Assembly: GCA_965230515.1 (NCBI GenBank)
Contig: OZ246007.1
Location: forward strand, 1,860,001 to 1,924,000
From: JAJFKB01 sp965230515
Lineage (GTDB): Bacteria; Pseudomonadota; Gammaproteobacteria; Pseudomonadales; IMCC2047
Reading direction: 5' to 3'
Length of the DNA stretch: 64,000 nucleotides
Shown: positions 33,566 to 42,196 of the stretch, in pieces
Layout: each line of letters opens with the position of its first letter
How positions within the stretch are numbered: the stretch's first letter is position 1
Notes under the pieces: model-generated
What the model saw: only the letters and a program-made list of their open reading frames with translations
Told to the model about the DNA's origin: nothing
The model's database searches: none
Translations under genes and position numbers: made by a program

Positions 33566-34201
33566 TCAACCAATCTGGGAAACTTTCAGCAATCGTTTCA
33601 AATCCTCGAGCAGCTCTTTTCCAGTTTGCTCAGGCGTGTAATACATCATCACATTACCGTTAGGGTCAGCTATTAAAAGGTAGCTCTCTTCCAGCGCTGT
33701 GTTCGCATCGAGCTTTTGACCAAGCTCGGTTTTTAGCTGGTTTCGATCAGCTGAAACCAGCTTCAGCTGCGGGTACTCCAGCCGGTCGGCCTTAGTGAGC
33801 CCCGAGCCACCCTCAGCGCCGACACTTACATAATAACGCTCCACCCGGTGTGATTCTTTATGCAATGCTATGTTTACCTGCCTGGCTTTATACAAATTAG
33901 CCTTGCAGGCGGCCAGACAGCGCCCCTCGGAAAGGATTAACAGGGCCCACTTTCCCTCCAGCGTACTGGTGTTAACCGGCTGCCCGTTGGTATCCCGAAG
34001 ACCAAGCTGCCCGAATGCTAAAGGCGGCAGCATCAAGGTGCCATGATTTGTGCGTCCCGAGGGAACCAGCACCTGGTTTAAATACATATAGGAAGCCAGA
34101 ACCACAGGCACCAGGGCAATGCCAAAAATAAACAGCATTGTGAAACGGCTTTTGGTCTTTGACTGTTCAGATATCGGATTTTGCTGGCTATTGATCATCA
34201 T
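33566..34201 (-). CDS. Membrane-anchored SCO-like thioredoxin-fold protein of the cox operon
   Basis: 211 residues, starting with ATG ATG at 34196-34201 inside the end of SURF1, so translation is probably coupled. One N-terminal membrane helix (FTMLFIFGIALVPVVLASYMY) leads to a periplasmic domain with a CxxxC pair (EGRCLAACKAN) in the position of the SCO copper site. It matches the unnamed cytochrome-oxidase-associated transmembrane protein found between SURF1 and ctaA in Pseudomonas. A role in oxidase assembly, perhaps copper or thiol handling, is inferred from context and the CxxxC. Confidence 0.8.
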   Translation of the reverse strand: MMINSQQNPISEQSKTKSRFTMLFIFGIALVPVVLASYMYLNQVLVPSGRTNHGTLMLPPLAFGQLGLRDTNGQPVNTSTLEGKWALLILSEGRCLAACKANLYKARQVNIALHKESHRVERYYVSVGAEGGSGLTKADRLEYPQLKLVSADRNQLKTELGQKLDANTALEESYLLIADPNGNVMMYYTPEQTGKELLEDLKRLLKVSQIG

Positions 34202-34976
34202 TTTCAATTCGCTTAAAGGTGACATAAATATACAGAATGGTCAGCGCCAGCGACATGGAAAACCATTGTAGCGCATAGCCAAGATGCTTAGCCGGACTCA
34301 TATTGATTGGTCGCCAAATGAGCTGCAGCATTCCCGGACTACCGCCAACCAGACGCAGGGCAAAGGGCGCGCCACGCAACCGGGTATCTTGCTGATAACG
34401 TGCGCTAATGCGCTCTATATCAACGGACTGTACAACTTCCGGCCACTCCCCTCGAAATGGCTCTTCAGCCAGCACAAAAGCTTCCCCGGGAGGAATATCC
34501 ACCCCCGCGACAATCCGCTGTTCCGATAATACCGAGGGTACCTGGGGTAACCGTTCACGACTGCCTCCCAATGGAATCCAGCCCCGGTTAATCCATACAT
34601 AATCAATGACCTGTCCGGTCTCAATTCCACCGCGAACAGATACAGGGCTGTTCAGCTTGAACGGACTGATTACTTCGTAGCCCACCTGCCCCTGATGGAT
34701 TTTATTATCCAGTAACACGGTACGCGCGTTATCAAATTCCCCACTCAACGCAACACGTACATAAGCCCGATCATTCAAGGCCATAGCCTGATCCAGTGAC
34801 ACGGGTGCTGCCAACATACGATCCTGGTATTCTCTCTCAAGCTGTTTTTTCTCTTCCGCCCGCTCTATCTGCCAAAAGCCAAAGTGCAGCAATAAAGGCA
34901 TCAACAACACATAAAACAATGCGATTTTCCAATTTACTACAATTCTGAATTTTAGACCGGCAAACTTAATGGCCAT
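34188..34976 (-). CDS. SURF1-family cytochrome c oxidase assembly protein
   Basis: 262 residues with a helix at each end (about 14-34 and 228-250) flanking a periplasmic domain. Family motifs FGFWQIERAEEKKQL near the N-terminus, VLLDNKIHQGQVGYEV, WINRGWIP and HLGYALQWFSMSLAL near the C-terminus are all present. SURF1 helps insert haem into subunit I. It overlaps the next gene of the operon by 14 bp. Confidence 0.93.
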   Translation of the reverse strand: MAIKFAGLKFRIVVNWKIALFYVLLMPLLLHFGFWQIERAEEKKQLEREYQDRMLAAPVSLDQAMALNDRAYVRVALSGEFDNARTVLLDNKIHQGQVGYEVISPFKLNSPVSVRGGIETGQVIDYVWINRGWIPLGGSRERLPQVPSVLSEQRIVAGVDIPPGEAFVLAEEPFRGEWPEVVQSVDIERISARYQQDTRLRGAPFALRLVGGSPGMLQLIWRPINMSPAKHLGYALQWFSMSLALTILYIYVTFKRIENDDQ

Positions 34977-35075
34977 TTGGCTTACCCGCGACCACTAAAG
35001 TCTACCCATGCCTAACAGCACCTTTTCGGATATACTCAAAAACGCCTCTCCTGAATTATTGCCAAGGTGAATACT

Positions 35076-35288
35076 ATGTGGCTAAAACCTGCCATTATCA
35101 TACTGTTTATCGCCATTCTTGCCAGCCTGGCCTACAGTGCTTTTTTTCTGCTGCTGGACAAAGGCAATTCGGATCGTACCAGAACAGCACTAGGTGTCAG
35201 AATAACACTGGCCATCTTACTGCTCGCCTGTGTTACCTACGGATTATGGACGGGAGATCTTAACCTTCATGCTCCCTGGCATCAATAA
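35076..35288 (+). CDS. DUF2909 twin-helix membrane protein
   Basis: 70 residues from the ATG at 35076, which has AAGGTG 8 nt upstream; a GTG at 35067 is an alternative. Two transmembrane helices (PAIIILFIAILASLAYSAFF and ITLAILLLACVTYGLW) are joined by a short basic loop, typical of DUF2909. It sits between coxC and SURF1, as in Pseudomonas, but is transcribed against them here. Function unknown, probably oxidase-related by conserved context. Confidence 0.8.
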   Translation: MWLKPAIIILFIAILASLAYSAFFLLLDKGNSDRTRTALGVRITLAILLLACVTYGLWTGDLNLHAPWHQ

Positions 35289-35296
35289 TTCCAAAT

Positions 35297-35342
35297 GGCC
35301 TGAGACGCGGTCGCTACTATTCCGCCAACATCACCTCAGGCC
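35297..35342. terminator. Possible terminator hairpin between DUF2909 and coxC
   Basis: An 8-bp perfect stem GGCCTGAG/CTCAGGCC (35297-35304 with 35335-35342) with a 30-nt loop lies between convergent gene ends. There is no T run, so termination is only suggested. Confidence 0.35.
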
Positions 35343-35357
35343 TCAAATTATTGCTTG

Positions 35358-36254
35358 TTACAGGATATAGACGAACAAAAACAAGCCCACCCATACCACA
35401 TCAACAAAGTGCCAATACCAGGATGCCGCTTCAAAACCGAAGTGATCGTCGGGTTTAAAATGCCCTTTCAGCACCCTTATCAGCATAATGGTCAGCATGA
35501 TGCCGCCTATAGTGACATGCGCACCGTGAAAACCGGTTAGCATAAAGAAAGTGGAACCGTAAATACCGGAGTTCAAGGTCAGTCCCAAATGATTATATGC
35601 TTCCGCATATTCATAGATCTGTAAGGCAAGAAAGGTAAACCCTAATGCAACCGTAACAAACAGCCAAAGCTTGAGTCCCGATCGGTTTTCCTTTTTTAAT
35701 GCTGTGTGCGCAAAGTGTACGGTAACACTCGAACTCAGCAGCAGAATGGTGTTCCAGAGGGGAATATGCCATGGATCTACCAGCGCTTTGGGTGTTGCAA
35801 AATTACTGGCATCGGGCATATTCACCAATGGCCAGGTCGCCTGAAACTGCGGCCACAGCATATTGGATATACCCTTTTCTCCTTCACCGCCCAACCAGGG
35901 AATGGCGAAGTTGCGCACATAGTAAAGCGCTCCAAAAAATGCCGCAAAGAACATCACTTCAGAAAATATAAACCAGCCCATACCCCAGACAAAGGATCTG
36001 TTGAGTTGGTCACTATACATCCCCGCATGGTTTTCCTTAATCACCTTTGAAAACCAGTTAAACATGGTCCCGGCAACGATCAATGCACCGGCATAGAATA
36101 TCCAGTGCGCCAATGAGTCTGCCCGTCCGGCACTCATATCATTAATCATTGAACCTGCGCCAAAAACAGTAACCGCCAGCCCGATGGCCATTGCAATGGG
36201 CAATTTGCTCTGCTCTGGCACATAGTAGGTTTGATAGGAGCTATCTGATGACAT
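35358..36254 (-). CDS. coxC: Cytochrome c oxidase subunit III
   Basis: 298 residues, seven hydrophobic helices, with family motifs WGMGWFIFSEVMFFAAFFGA, GFHGAHVTIGG and WYWHFVDVVWVGLF. Subunit III stabilises the oxidase core and proton uptake. A GGAG Shine-Dalgarno precedes the ATG. Gene order coxB-coxA-ctaG-coxC is standard. Confidence 0.95.
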   Translation of the reverse strand: MSSDSSYQTYYVPEQSKLPIAMAIGLAVTVFGAGSMINDMSAGRADSLAHWIFYAGALIVAGTMFNWFSKVIKENHAGMYSDQLNRSFVWGMGWFIFSEVMFFAAFFGALYYVRNFAIPWLGGEGEKGISNMLWPQFQATWPLVNMPDASNFATPKALVDPWHIPLWNTILLLSSSVTVHFAHTALKKENRSGLKLWLFVTVALGFTFLALQIYEYAEAYNHLGLTLNSGIYGSTFFMLTGFHGAHVTIGGIMLTIMLIRVLKGHFKPDDHFGFEAASWYWHFVDVVWVGLFLFVYIL

Positions 36255-36295
36255 TATTGTTCTCCGTCTCGTATAGGTTCACTCAACCGATGCCG

Positions 36296-36829
36296 CTAGT
36301 TCGCCGCTACTTCCGGCAAACTAAAAAGCGTATAGGAGAGTGTCAATTTACTCATTCGGTCCGGAATATCTTTGGCAACAAAAAACCTGAGGGGCATATC
36401 AATTGATTCGCCTGGCTCCAGTGTCTGCTGATTAAAACAAAAACATTCCGTCTTATTAAAATATTCTGTTGCCGAGAAAGGGGAAAGGCTGGGTACAGCC
36501 TGGGCACTCATGGCTCGATCAGTGTTATTGGTTGCCACAAAGAAGGCCTCGTTTATTTCACCGGGGCGTACTTTGATGACCGCCTCTTTCGCGCGAAACT
36601 CCCAGGGCATCTGTGCATTGTTGCTGGTGGTAAACTGCACCGTCACCCACCTATCCTGATCGACCTCAAGCGTTTCAACCAACTCATAGCGCCCACCGGT
36701 TTTACCATTTAGGCCGGTAATGTCACAAATGACATCATATATAGGCACCAGAGCGAAGCCGAAACAGAACATGCCAAACACAATAGCCAACAGCCTGGTA
36801 ATAATCCTATTGTCTGCCTGGTTTGACAT
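36296..36829 (-). CDS. ctaG: CtaG/Cox11 copper chaperone
   Basis: 177 residues: one N-terminal membrane helix (ITRLLAIVFGMFCFGFALVP), then a periplasmic immunoglobulin-like domain with the copper motif CFCFNQQ and the family ending KLTLSYTLF. CtaG/Cox11 inserts copper into the CuB site of subunit I. It lies between coxA and coxC as in Pseudomonas and mitochondria-like operons. Confidence 0.95.
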   Translation of the reverse strand: MSNQADNRIITRLLAIVFGMFCFGFALVPIYDVICDITGLNGKTGGRYELVETLEVDQDRWVTVQFTTSNNAQMPWEFRAKEAVIKVRPGEINEAFFVATNNTDRAMSAQAVPSLSPFSATEYFNKTECFCFNQQTLEPGESIDMPLRFFVAKDIPDRMSKLTLSYTLFSLPEVAAN

Positions 36830-36853
36830 GTCTTTATCCCTTTCTCACCGCCC

Positions 36854-38437
36854 TTACTTCACTTCCGGCGGTGTGCTAAAGGTATGATATGGCGCTGGCG
36901 ATGGTATCGACCACTCCAGCCCTTCTGCACCTTCCCAGACCTGCTGCGATGCCGGCTTACCACTGCGAATTGCATTGATAACAATGTACAGGAACAACAA
37001 CTGGGTCGCACCAAACATAAAGGCACCAATGGATGAAATCTGGTTAAAGTCGGCAAATTGCAATGCGTAATCCGGTATGCGTCGCGGCATACCTGCCAGC
37101 CCGACAAAGTGCATTGGGAAAAACGCCAGATTCATGCCCACGAAAGATAGCCAAAAGTGACATTTACCCAGCGTCTCGTTATACATGTTGCCGCACCATT
37201 TGGGCAGCCAGTAATAGACTCCGGCCATGATGCCAAAGATCGCTCCAGGCACCAGCACATAATGAAAATGTGCCACCACAAAGTAGGTATCGTGATACTG
37301 GAAATCTGCCGGCGCAATCGCCAACATCAATCCTGAAAATCCACCAATTGTGAACAGTACAACGAAGGATGTGGCAAACAACATCGGGGTTTCAAAGGTT
37401 AGCGAACCTTTGAACATGGTAGTCACCCAGTTGAACACCTTAACGCCTGTTGGTACTGCAATCAGCATGGTCGCATACATGAAAAACAGCTCTCCCGCCA
37501 GCGGCATACCGACGGTGAACATATGGTGTGCCCACACAATAAACGACAAAAACGCAATGGATGATGTGGCATACACCATTGAGGTATAGCCAAACAGGCG
37601 TTTGCGACTGAATGTTGGAATGATCTGTGATACCACACCAAATGCTGGCAGGATCATGATATAGACTTCAGGGTGGCCAAAGAACCAGAACACATGCTGG
37701 AACAGCACAGGATCACCACCACCGGCAGCACTAAAGAAGCTGGTGCCAAAATGAATATCCATCAGCATCATGGTGACCACACCCGCCAACACCGGCATCA
37801 CCGCAATCAGCAGGTAGGCCGTGATTAACCAGGTCCAGACAAACAGCGGCATTTTCATCAGAGTCATGCCCGGAGCGCGCATATTCAGTATGGTGGCGAC
37901 AATATTTATCGCACCCATAATGGAAGAAGCGCCCATGATGTGCACACCAAAAATGAAGAACGTAACCGTATCCGGCGCATAAGTGGTGGACAAGGGTGCG
38001 TAAAACGTCCAGCCAAAGTTGGGCGCACCGCCCTCCATCAGCAGGGTCGACAATAGTAATGCAAATGCAAAAGGCAGGATCCAGAAGCTCAGATTATTCA
38101 TTCGCGGCAATGCCATATCCGGAGCACCAACCATCATCGGCACCATCCAGTTGGCAAGCCCGACAAATGCCGGCATCACTGCCCCGAACACCATGATTAA
38201 CCCATGCATGGTGGTCATCTGGTTGAAGAATTCCGGCTCCACTATCTGCATGCCTGGTTGAAACAGCTCTGCGCGAATAACCATCGCCATAGTGCCGCCT
38301 ACCAGGAACATGATAAAGCTGAACCAGAGGTATAGTGTTCCTATATCTTTATGGTTGGTGGTATAAACCCACCGTTGCCAGCCCTTGGCAGGGCCGTGAT
38401 GATGATCGTGATCGTGTGTCTCTATAACTGCACTCAT
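36854..38437 (-). CDS. coxA: Cytochrome c oxidase subunit I
   Basis: 527 residues, twelve helices. It has the haem ligand region TTMHGLIMVFGAVMP, the CuB/cross-link motif WFFGHPEVYIMILPAFG (Glu of the D channel and His-Tyr pair, A1-type) and HDTYFVVAHFHYVL with the haem and CuB histidines. It reduces oxygen to water with proton pumping. A His-rich N-terminus (HDHDHHHG) is unusual but probably unimportant. The Shine-Dalgarno is strong. Confidence 0.97.
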   Translation of the reverse strand: MSAVIETHDHDHHHGPAKGWQRWVYTTNHKDIGTLYLWFSFIMFLVGGTMAMVIRAELFQPGMQIVEPEFFNQMTTMHGLIMVFGAVMPAFVGLANWMVPMMVGAPDMALPRMNNLSFWILPFAFALLLSTLLMEGGAPNFGWTFYAPLSTTYAPDTVTFFIFGVHIMGASSIMGAINIVATILNMRAPGMTLMKMPLFVWTWLITAYLLIAVMPVLAGVVTMMLMDIHFGTSFFSAAGGGDPVLFQHVFWFFGHPEVYIMILPAFGVVSQIIPTFSRKRLFGYTSMVYATSSIAFLSFIVWAHHMFTVGMPLAGELFFMYATMLIAVPTGVKVFNWVTTMFKGSLTFETPMLFATSFVVLFTIGGFSGLMLAIAPADFQYHDTYFVVAHFHYVLVPGAIFGIMAGVYYWLPKWCGNMYNETLGKCHFWLSFVGMNLAFFPMHFVGLAGMPRRIPDYALQFADFNQISSIGAFMFGATQLLFLYIVINAIRSGKPASQQVWEGAEGLEWSIPSPAPYHTFSTPPEVK

Positions 38438-38449
38438 CTTACGCCCCCC

Positions 38450-39580
38450 TTACTGTGCTGCTTTAAAGTTAACAATGTCCGCGGGCTGAACCATATCGCC
38501 CACATCATTGCCCCAGGCATTGCGCTCATAGGTAATGACCGCTGCCAGATCCACTTCGCTCAATTGTTCGCCAAATGCGGCCATGTAGGTGCCGGCGCGT
38601 CCATTAACCACAATATCGATATGTTCCTTCTGATCACCCACTGCAATCGCGCTTCCCTTGAGACCCGGGAATTGGGGGGGGATACCGGTTCCATCGGCGT
38701 TATGACATGCTGCGCAGTATGTGGCGTAAGTCTTTTCACCACGCTCCATCAGCTCTGCCATCGACCATACTTTATCCTTCAGGCCGCTTTCCTGTTGCGC
38801 TGCTGCTTTCCGTTCTGCAACCCAGGCTTCATAGTCCGCCTTCTCTTTTGCAACCACCACCACTGGCATAAAACCGTGGTCCTTGCCACATAATTCCGCA
38901 CACTGGCCCCGATAGGTTCCCGGCTCCTCGATGATTGTCCAGGCCTCATTGACGAATCCCGGGATAGCATCCTTCTTAACCGCTATCGCAGGAACCCACC
39001 AGGAGTGGATGACATCACTGGCAGTCACCAGAAAACGAACCTTGGTATTAATCGGAATCACCATTGGTTCATCAACCTCTAAAAGATAGTTTTCACCCTT
39101 GGGAGCCTTATTGTAAATTTCATCACTGGGTGTACTCAGATTACTGAAAAATCCGAAACCGTCATTGATATAGTCATAATGCCACTTCCACTGGTAACCG
39201 GTAATCTTGATATCGATTTCGGATTCCTTGGTATCATAAATTTTGATTAAGGCTTTGGTGGCCGGGATGGCCATCACGATCAAAATAACGAACGGAATGG
39301 TGGTCCAGATGAGCTCCACCAGCGTACTTTCATGAAACTGGGCCGGTTGCGCACCTTTTGATTTTCGGTGTGCAAAGACAGACCAGAACATCACACCAAA
39401 TACGACAACACCAATCACTACACAGATCCAGAAAATAATCATGTGCAGATCGTAGATTTCACGGCTAATGGCAGTCACACCAGGCGTCATGTTGACTTCC
39501 CATTCCGCCCAGGCACTGGCGCTTGAAAGCAACAGCGAACCCAGAGCGAGCCTGAGCCAGGGCATCGTTCTTAACGGCAT
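38450..39580 (-). CDS. coxB: Cytochrome c oxidase subunit II with fused cytochrome c domain (caa3-type)
   Basis: 376 residues from the ATG at 39580, with AGGAG 9 nt upstream. Signal peptide, two helices (about 45-110), then the CuA cupredoxin domain with HSWWVPA and GQCAELCGKDHGFM. A C-terminal class I cytochrome c domain follows (about 285-376) with CAACH and the axial Met in TYMAAFG. The fusion makes this a caa3-type oxidase able to take electrons straight from membrane cytochromes. First gene of the operon; its promoter lies in the 240-bp gap to the MATE gene. Confidence 0.96.
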   Translation of the reverse strand: MPLRTMPWLRLALGSLLLSSASAWAEWEVNMTPGVTAISREIYDLHMIIFWICVVIGVVVFGVMFWSVFAHRKSKGAQPAQFHESTLVELIWTTIPFVILIVMAIPATKALIKIYDTKESEIDIKITGYQWKWHYDYINDGFGFFSNLSTPSDEIYNKAPKGENYLLEVDEPMVIPINTKVRFLVTASDVIHSWWVPAIAVKKDAIPGFVNEAWTIIEEPGTYRGQCAELCGKDHGFMPVVVVAKEKADYEAWVAERKAAAQQESGLKDKVWSMAELMERGEKTYATYCAACHNADGTGIPPQFPGLKGSAIAVGDQKEHIDIVVNGRAGTYMAAFGEQLSEVDLAAVITYERNAWGNDVGDMVQPADIVNFKAAQ

Positions 39581-39820
39581 CCCCACGTCTCCTAACTTTT
39601 TATCATTATAAAATTACAGAGGATACACTAGCGCCATCGAATCTGCGGAGCTTACCATACCCACCTATCCCTTAAAGCAGCCAGCTGAACGCTGACCGAA
39701 AAAATAGTACAACTATTTTAAGCTTGAAGCAACGTGCCAGCCTGTGTTATTCAAATCAGCGGCCGCCCAAGAGTAACCAAACAATCACTTTTTAAACAGA
39801 AAACACCAGGGCAAAAAATA

Positions 39821-41143
39821 TTGAAGCACCAAAATTACCACCGAAAGATACTGCAATATGCCTGGCCGATGATTCTGTCAAATCTGACCATTCCACTATT
39901 GGGCATAGTCGATACCGCCATTCTAGGGCATCTACCAAACGCGGTTTATCTGGGTGCTGTAGCATTAGCGGCTATTATTTTTGATATGCTGTTTTGGGCA
40001 TTCGGGTTCCTGCGCATGGGCACCACCGCTTTAACAGCCCAGGCCTACGGCGCAAACGACCAATCTGAAACACGATCAATTCTCTACAAATCCCTGATCC
40101 TGGCCATTGTGATTGGCAGCGCACTAATCCTGCTGCAAAGGCCCCTGTTTGAACTGGCATTCTGGTACATGTCCCCGGCCCCTGAAGTCGAACAGTTTGC
40201 AAGACTCTACTGCGACATAAGAATTTACTCTGCCCCGGCTGCACTTTGTGATTTTGTAATTGTCGGTTGGTTATTGAGCATTGGCAAACCACGCAAAGTC
40301 CTGCTCATCGTGGCGATTACTAACCTGACCAACCTGGCACTGGACTACTGGCTGGTGGTCGAGCTTGGCATGCTCACCGACGGCGTCGCATTGGGTTCAC
40401 TGTTATCAAGCCTGATTGGATTAATCCTTGGGCTTTATCTGGTGTGGGGCGTCACCAGCAACATGTCAGCAAGCATGGATAGAAAACTGCTGTTTCGTAT
40501 TTCCAGCTATATCAAACTGATGCAGGTAAATCGATATCTGTTCATGCGAACCCTCTGTCTGCTTTTTTCCCTCTCTTTTTTCTACGCTCAAAGTGCACAA
40601 CAGCCCACCTCTACCTTGAGTGCCAACTCCATTATCATGACCATGCTGATGGTATTTGCCTATGGTGCAGACGGCTTCGCCAATGCCGCTGAAGTACTGA
40701 CCGGAAGGGCCATCGGCGCCAGACAGCTGGATCAGTTTTATTCAGCGTGCCGGGCTACTTTGCTCTGGTTTTTATTAGCCAGCGCGCTGTTTGCGTTGAT
40801 TATATTCACAATGGAAACTCAGATAATCGGCCTGTTAACCGATATTCACTCAGTCATCTCGGAAACCCGAATTTATTGGCCCTGGCTACTGGTACTGCCC
40901 TTTGTAGCTAGCTGGAACTTTATGCTGGATGGGATTTTTCTGGGCGCAGGTAAAGCACGAGCGATGCAGTACTGCATGCTGTTTGCCTCTTTTCTCATAT
41001 TTCTGCCCTGCTGGCACCTGGCTCGCCCATGGGCAAATCATGGTTTGTGGCTGGCGTTCTGTTTTTTCCATGCTGCCCGAACCATTTCAATGGCGATGGT
41101 CTATTATTACTACAGTCGAAAACAGTTATGGATTAAGGATTAA
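39821..41143 (+). CDS. MATE-family efflux transporter (DinF-like)
   Basis: About 440 residues with twelve hydrophobic helices. The opening YAWPMILSNLTIPLLGIVDTAILGHL is typical of DinF-type MATE proteins (shown here only as family resemblance). I prefer the TTG at 39821, which has AGGG 9 nt upstream and gives the usual N-terminus; a GTG at 39734 would add 29 residues with no Shine-Dalgarno. MATE pumps export drugs or metabolites in exchange for protons or sodium. The substrate is unknown. It is divergent from the cox operon. Confidence 0.87.
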   Translation: MKHQNYHRKILQYAWPMILSNLTIPLLGIVDTAILGHLPNAVYLGAVALAAIIFDMLFWAFGFLRMGTTALTAQAYGANDQSETRSILYKSLILAIVIGSALILLQRPLFELAFWYMSPAPEVEQFARLYCDIRIYSAPAALCDFVIVGWLLSIGKPRKVLLIVAITNLTNLALDYWLVVELGMLTDGVALGSLLSSLIGLILGLYLVWGVTSNMSASMDRKLLFRISSYIKLMQVNRYLFMRTLCLLFSLSFFYAQSAQQPTSTLSANSIIMTMLMVFAYGADGFANAAEVLTGRAIGARQLDQFYSACRATLLWFLLASALFALIIFTMETQIIGLLTDIHSVISETRIYWPWLLVLPFVASWNFMLDGIFLGAGKARAMQYCMLFASFLIFLPCWHLARPWANHGLWLAFCFFHAARTISMAMVYYYYSRKQLWIKD

Positions 41144-41147
41144 AGTA

Positions 41148-42041
41148 ATGGACCGCACACTCCTCAACAAGGTAACACAACTACTGGCAACACTGCTTTT
41201 ACTGCTGTGCCTGCAACCGGCTCTGGCGCAACAGGACAAAGCTTTCATCTGGGAGGTCAGCAATGGAAACAGCCAGGTTTACCTGATGGGTTCCATCCAT
41301 TTTGCCAGTGCAGACTTTTATCCGCTCCGTCCCGAAATCGAAAAAGCCTTTGAATCCTCAAACAACCTGGTGGTCGAAGTCGATATCGGTAACATCGATC
41401 CGTCAACGACCCAGACGCTACTCCTCACCAAGGGGACCTATCCGGGAAACCAGACAATTAAGGACCATCTCTCCAGGCAGACATATCAGCTGCTATTAGA
41501 CTACCTGGACAAACAGGGAATCCCTGCCAATCTGTTTCAGAAATACAAACCCGGAATGCTGGTCATGACACTGACATCCATGGAATTGATGAAGTATGGG
41601 CTTTCTCCTGATCAGGGCATCGATCTGCATTTTTTACGAAAAGCCCGTGGCAAAAAAAACATACTGGAACTGGAAACTCTGGAGCAGCAGCTGGATATGC
41701 TGATGAATATGCCTCAGGGTGACCAGATGCTAAGCCAGACCATTAAGGAGTTTCACGTATATCCGCAACTCATGCAGTCTTTGATCAGCTCCTGGAAGAC
41801 CGGAAGTACAGGACAATTGACGGAAGTACTGATCGACAAGCCGTTGCGGGAGTATCCCGGCTCACGTCCGGTATTTGAGCGAATGTTCGTAGATCGCAAT
41901 TACAAAATGGTGAAAAAGATAAAGCACTACCTGGGTACCGGAAAAAGCTACTTTGTGGTAGTGGGCGCAGGACATCTGGTTGGCAAACAGGGCATTATCG
42001 ATCTGTTAGAGAAATCAGGTTACCGTGCCAATCGTCTCTAA
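41148..42041 (+). CDS. TraB/GumN-family protein, exported
   Basis: 297 residues from the ATG at 41148, 4 bp after the MATE stop, with AAGGAT upstream; an in-frame ATG further up would lie inside the MATE gene. Signal peptide ending LQPALAQQ. The TraB/GumN family motifs are YLMGSIHFASADFYPL near the start and VVGAGHLVGKQGI near the end, whose His residues resemble the metal sites of TIKI-like proteases. Biochemical role in bacteria not established. Probably co-transcribed with the MATE gene. Confidence 0.87.
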   Translation: MDRTLLNKVTQLLATLLLLLCLQPALAQQDKAFIWEVSNGNSQVYLMGSIHFASADFYPLRPEIEKAFESSNNLVVEVDIGNIDPSTTQTLLLTKGTYPGNQTIKDHLSRQTYQLLLDYLDKQGIPANLFQKYKPGMLVMTLTSMELMKYGLSPDQGIDLHFLRKARGKKNILELETLEQQLDMLMNMPQGDQMLSQTIKEFHVYPQLMQSLISSWKTGSTGQLTEVLIDKPLREYPGSRPVFERMFVDRNYKMVKKIKHYLGTGKSYFVVVGAGHLVGKQGIIDLLEKSGYRANRL

Positions 42042-42196
42042 CGGTGGCTCATGCAGACCAATTTAACCACACTGGCACCAATTCACAAATTCATTGGGTG
42101 AAGCCCTGTCATTTGCCTGTTGATTACTGGTATCCTGTTGGTTTATTCAGCCTCCCGCGGCTGATCTGTTTGAGGAGGGAGTAAAGCTTTTCCAGA

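Noticed and set aside
38351..38893. 180-residue plus-strand reading frame
   Set aside because: It lies opposite coxA and coxB, both strongly supported; composition is that of an antisense shadow.
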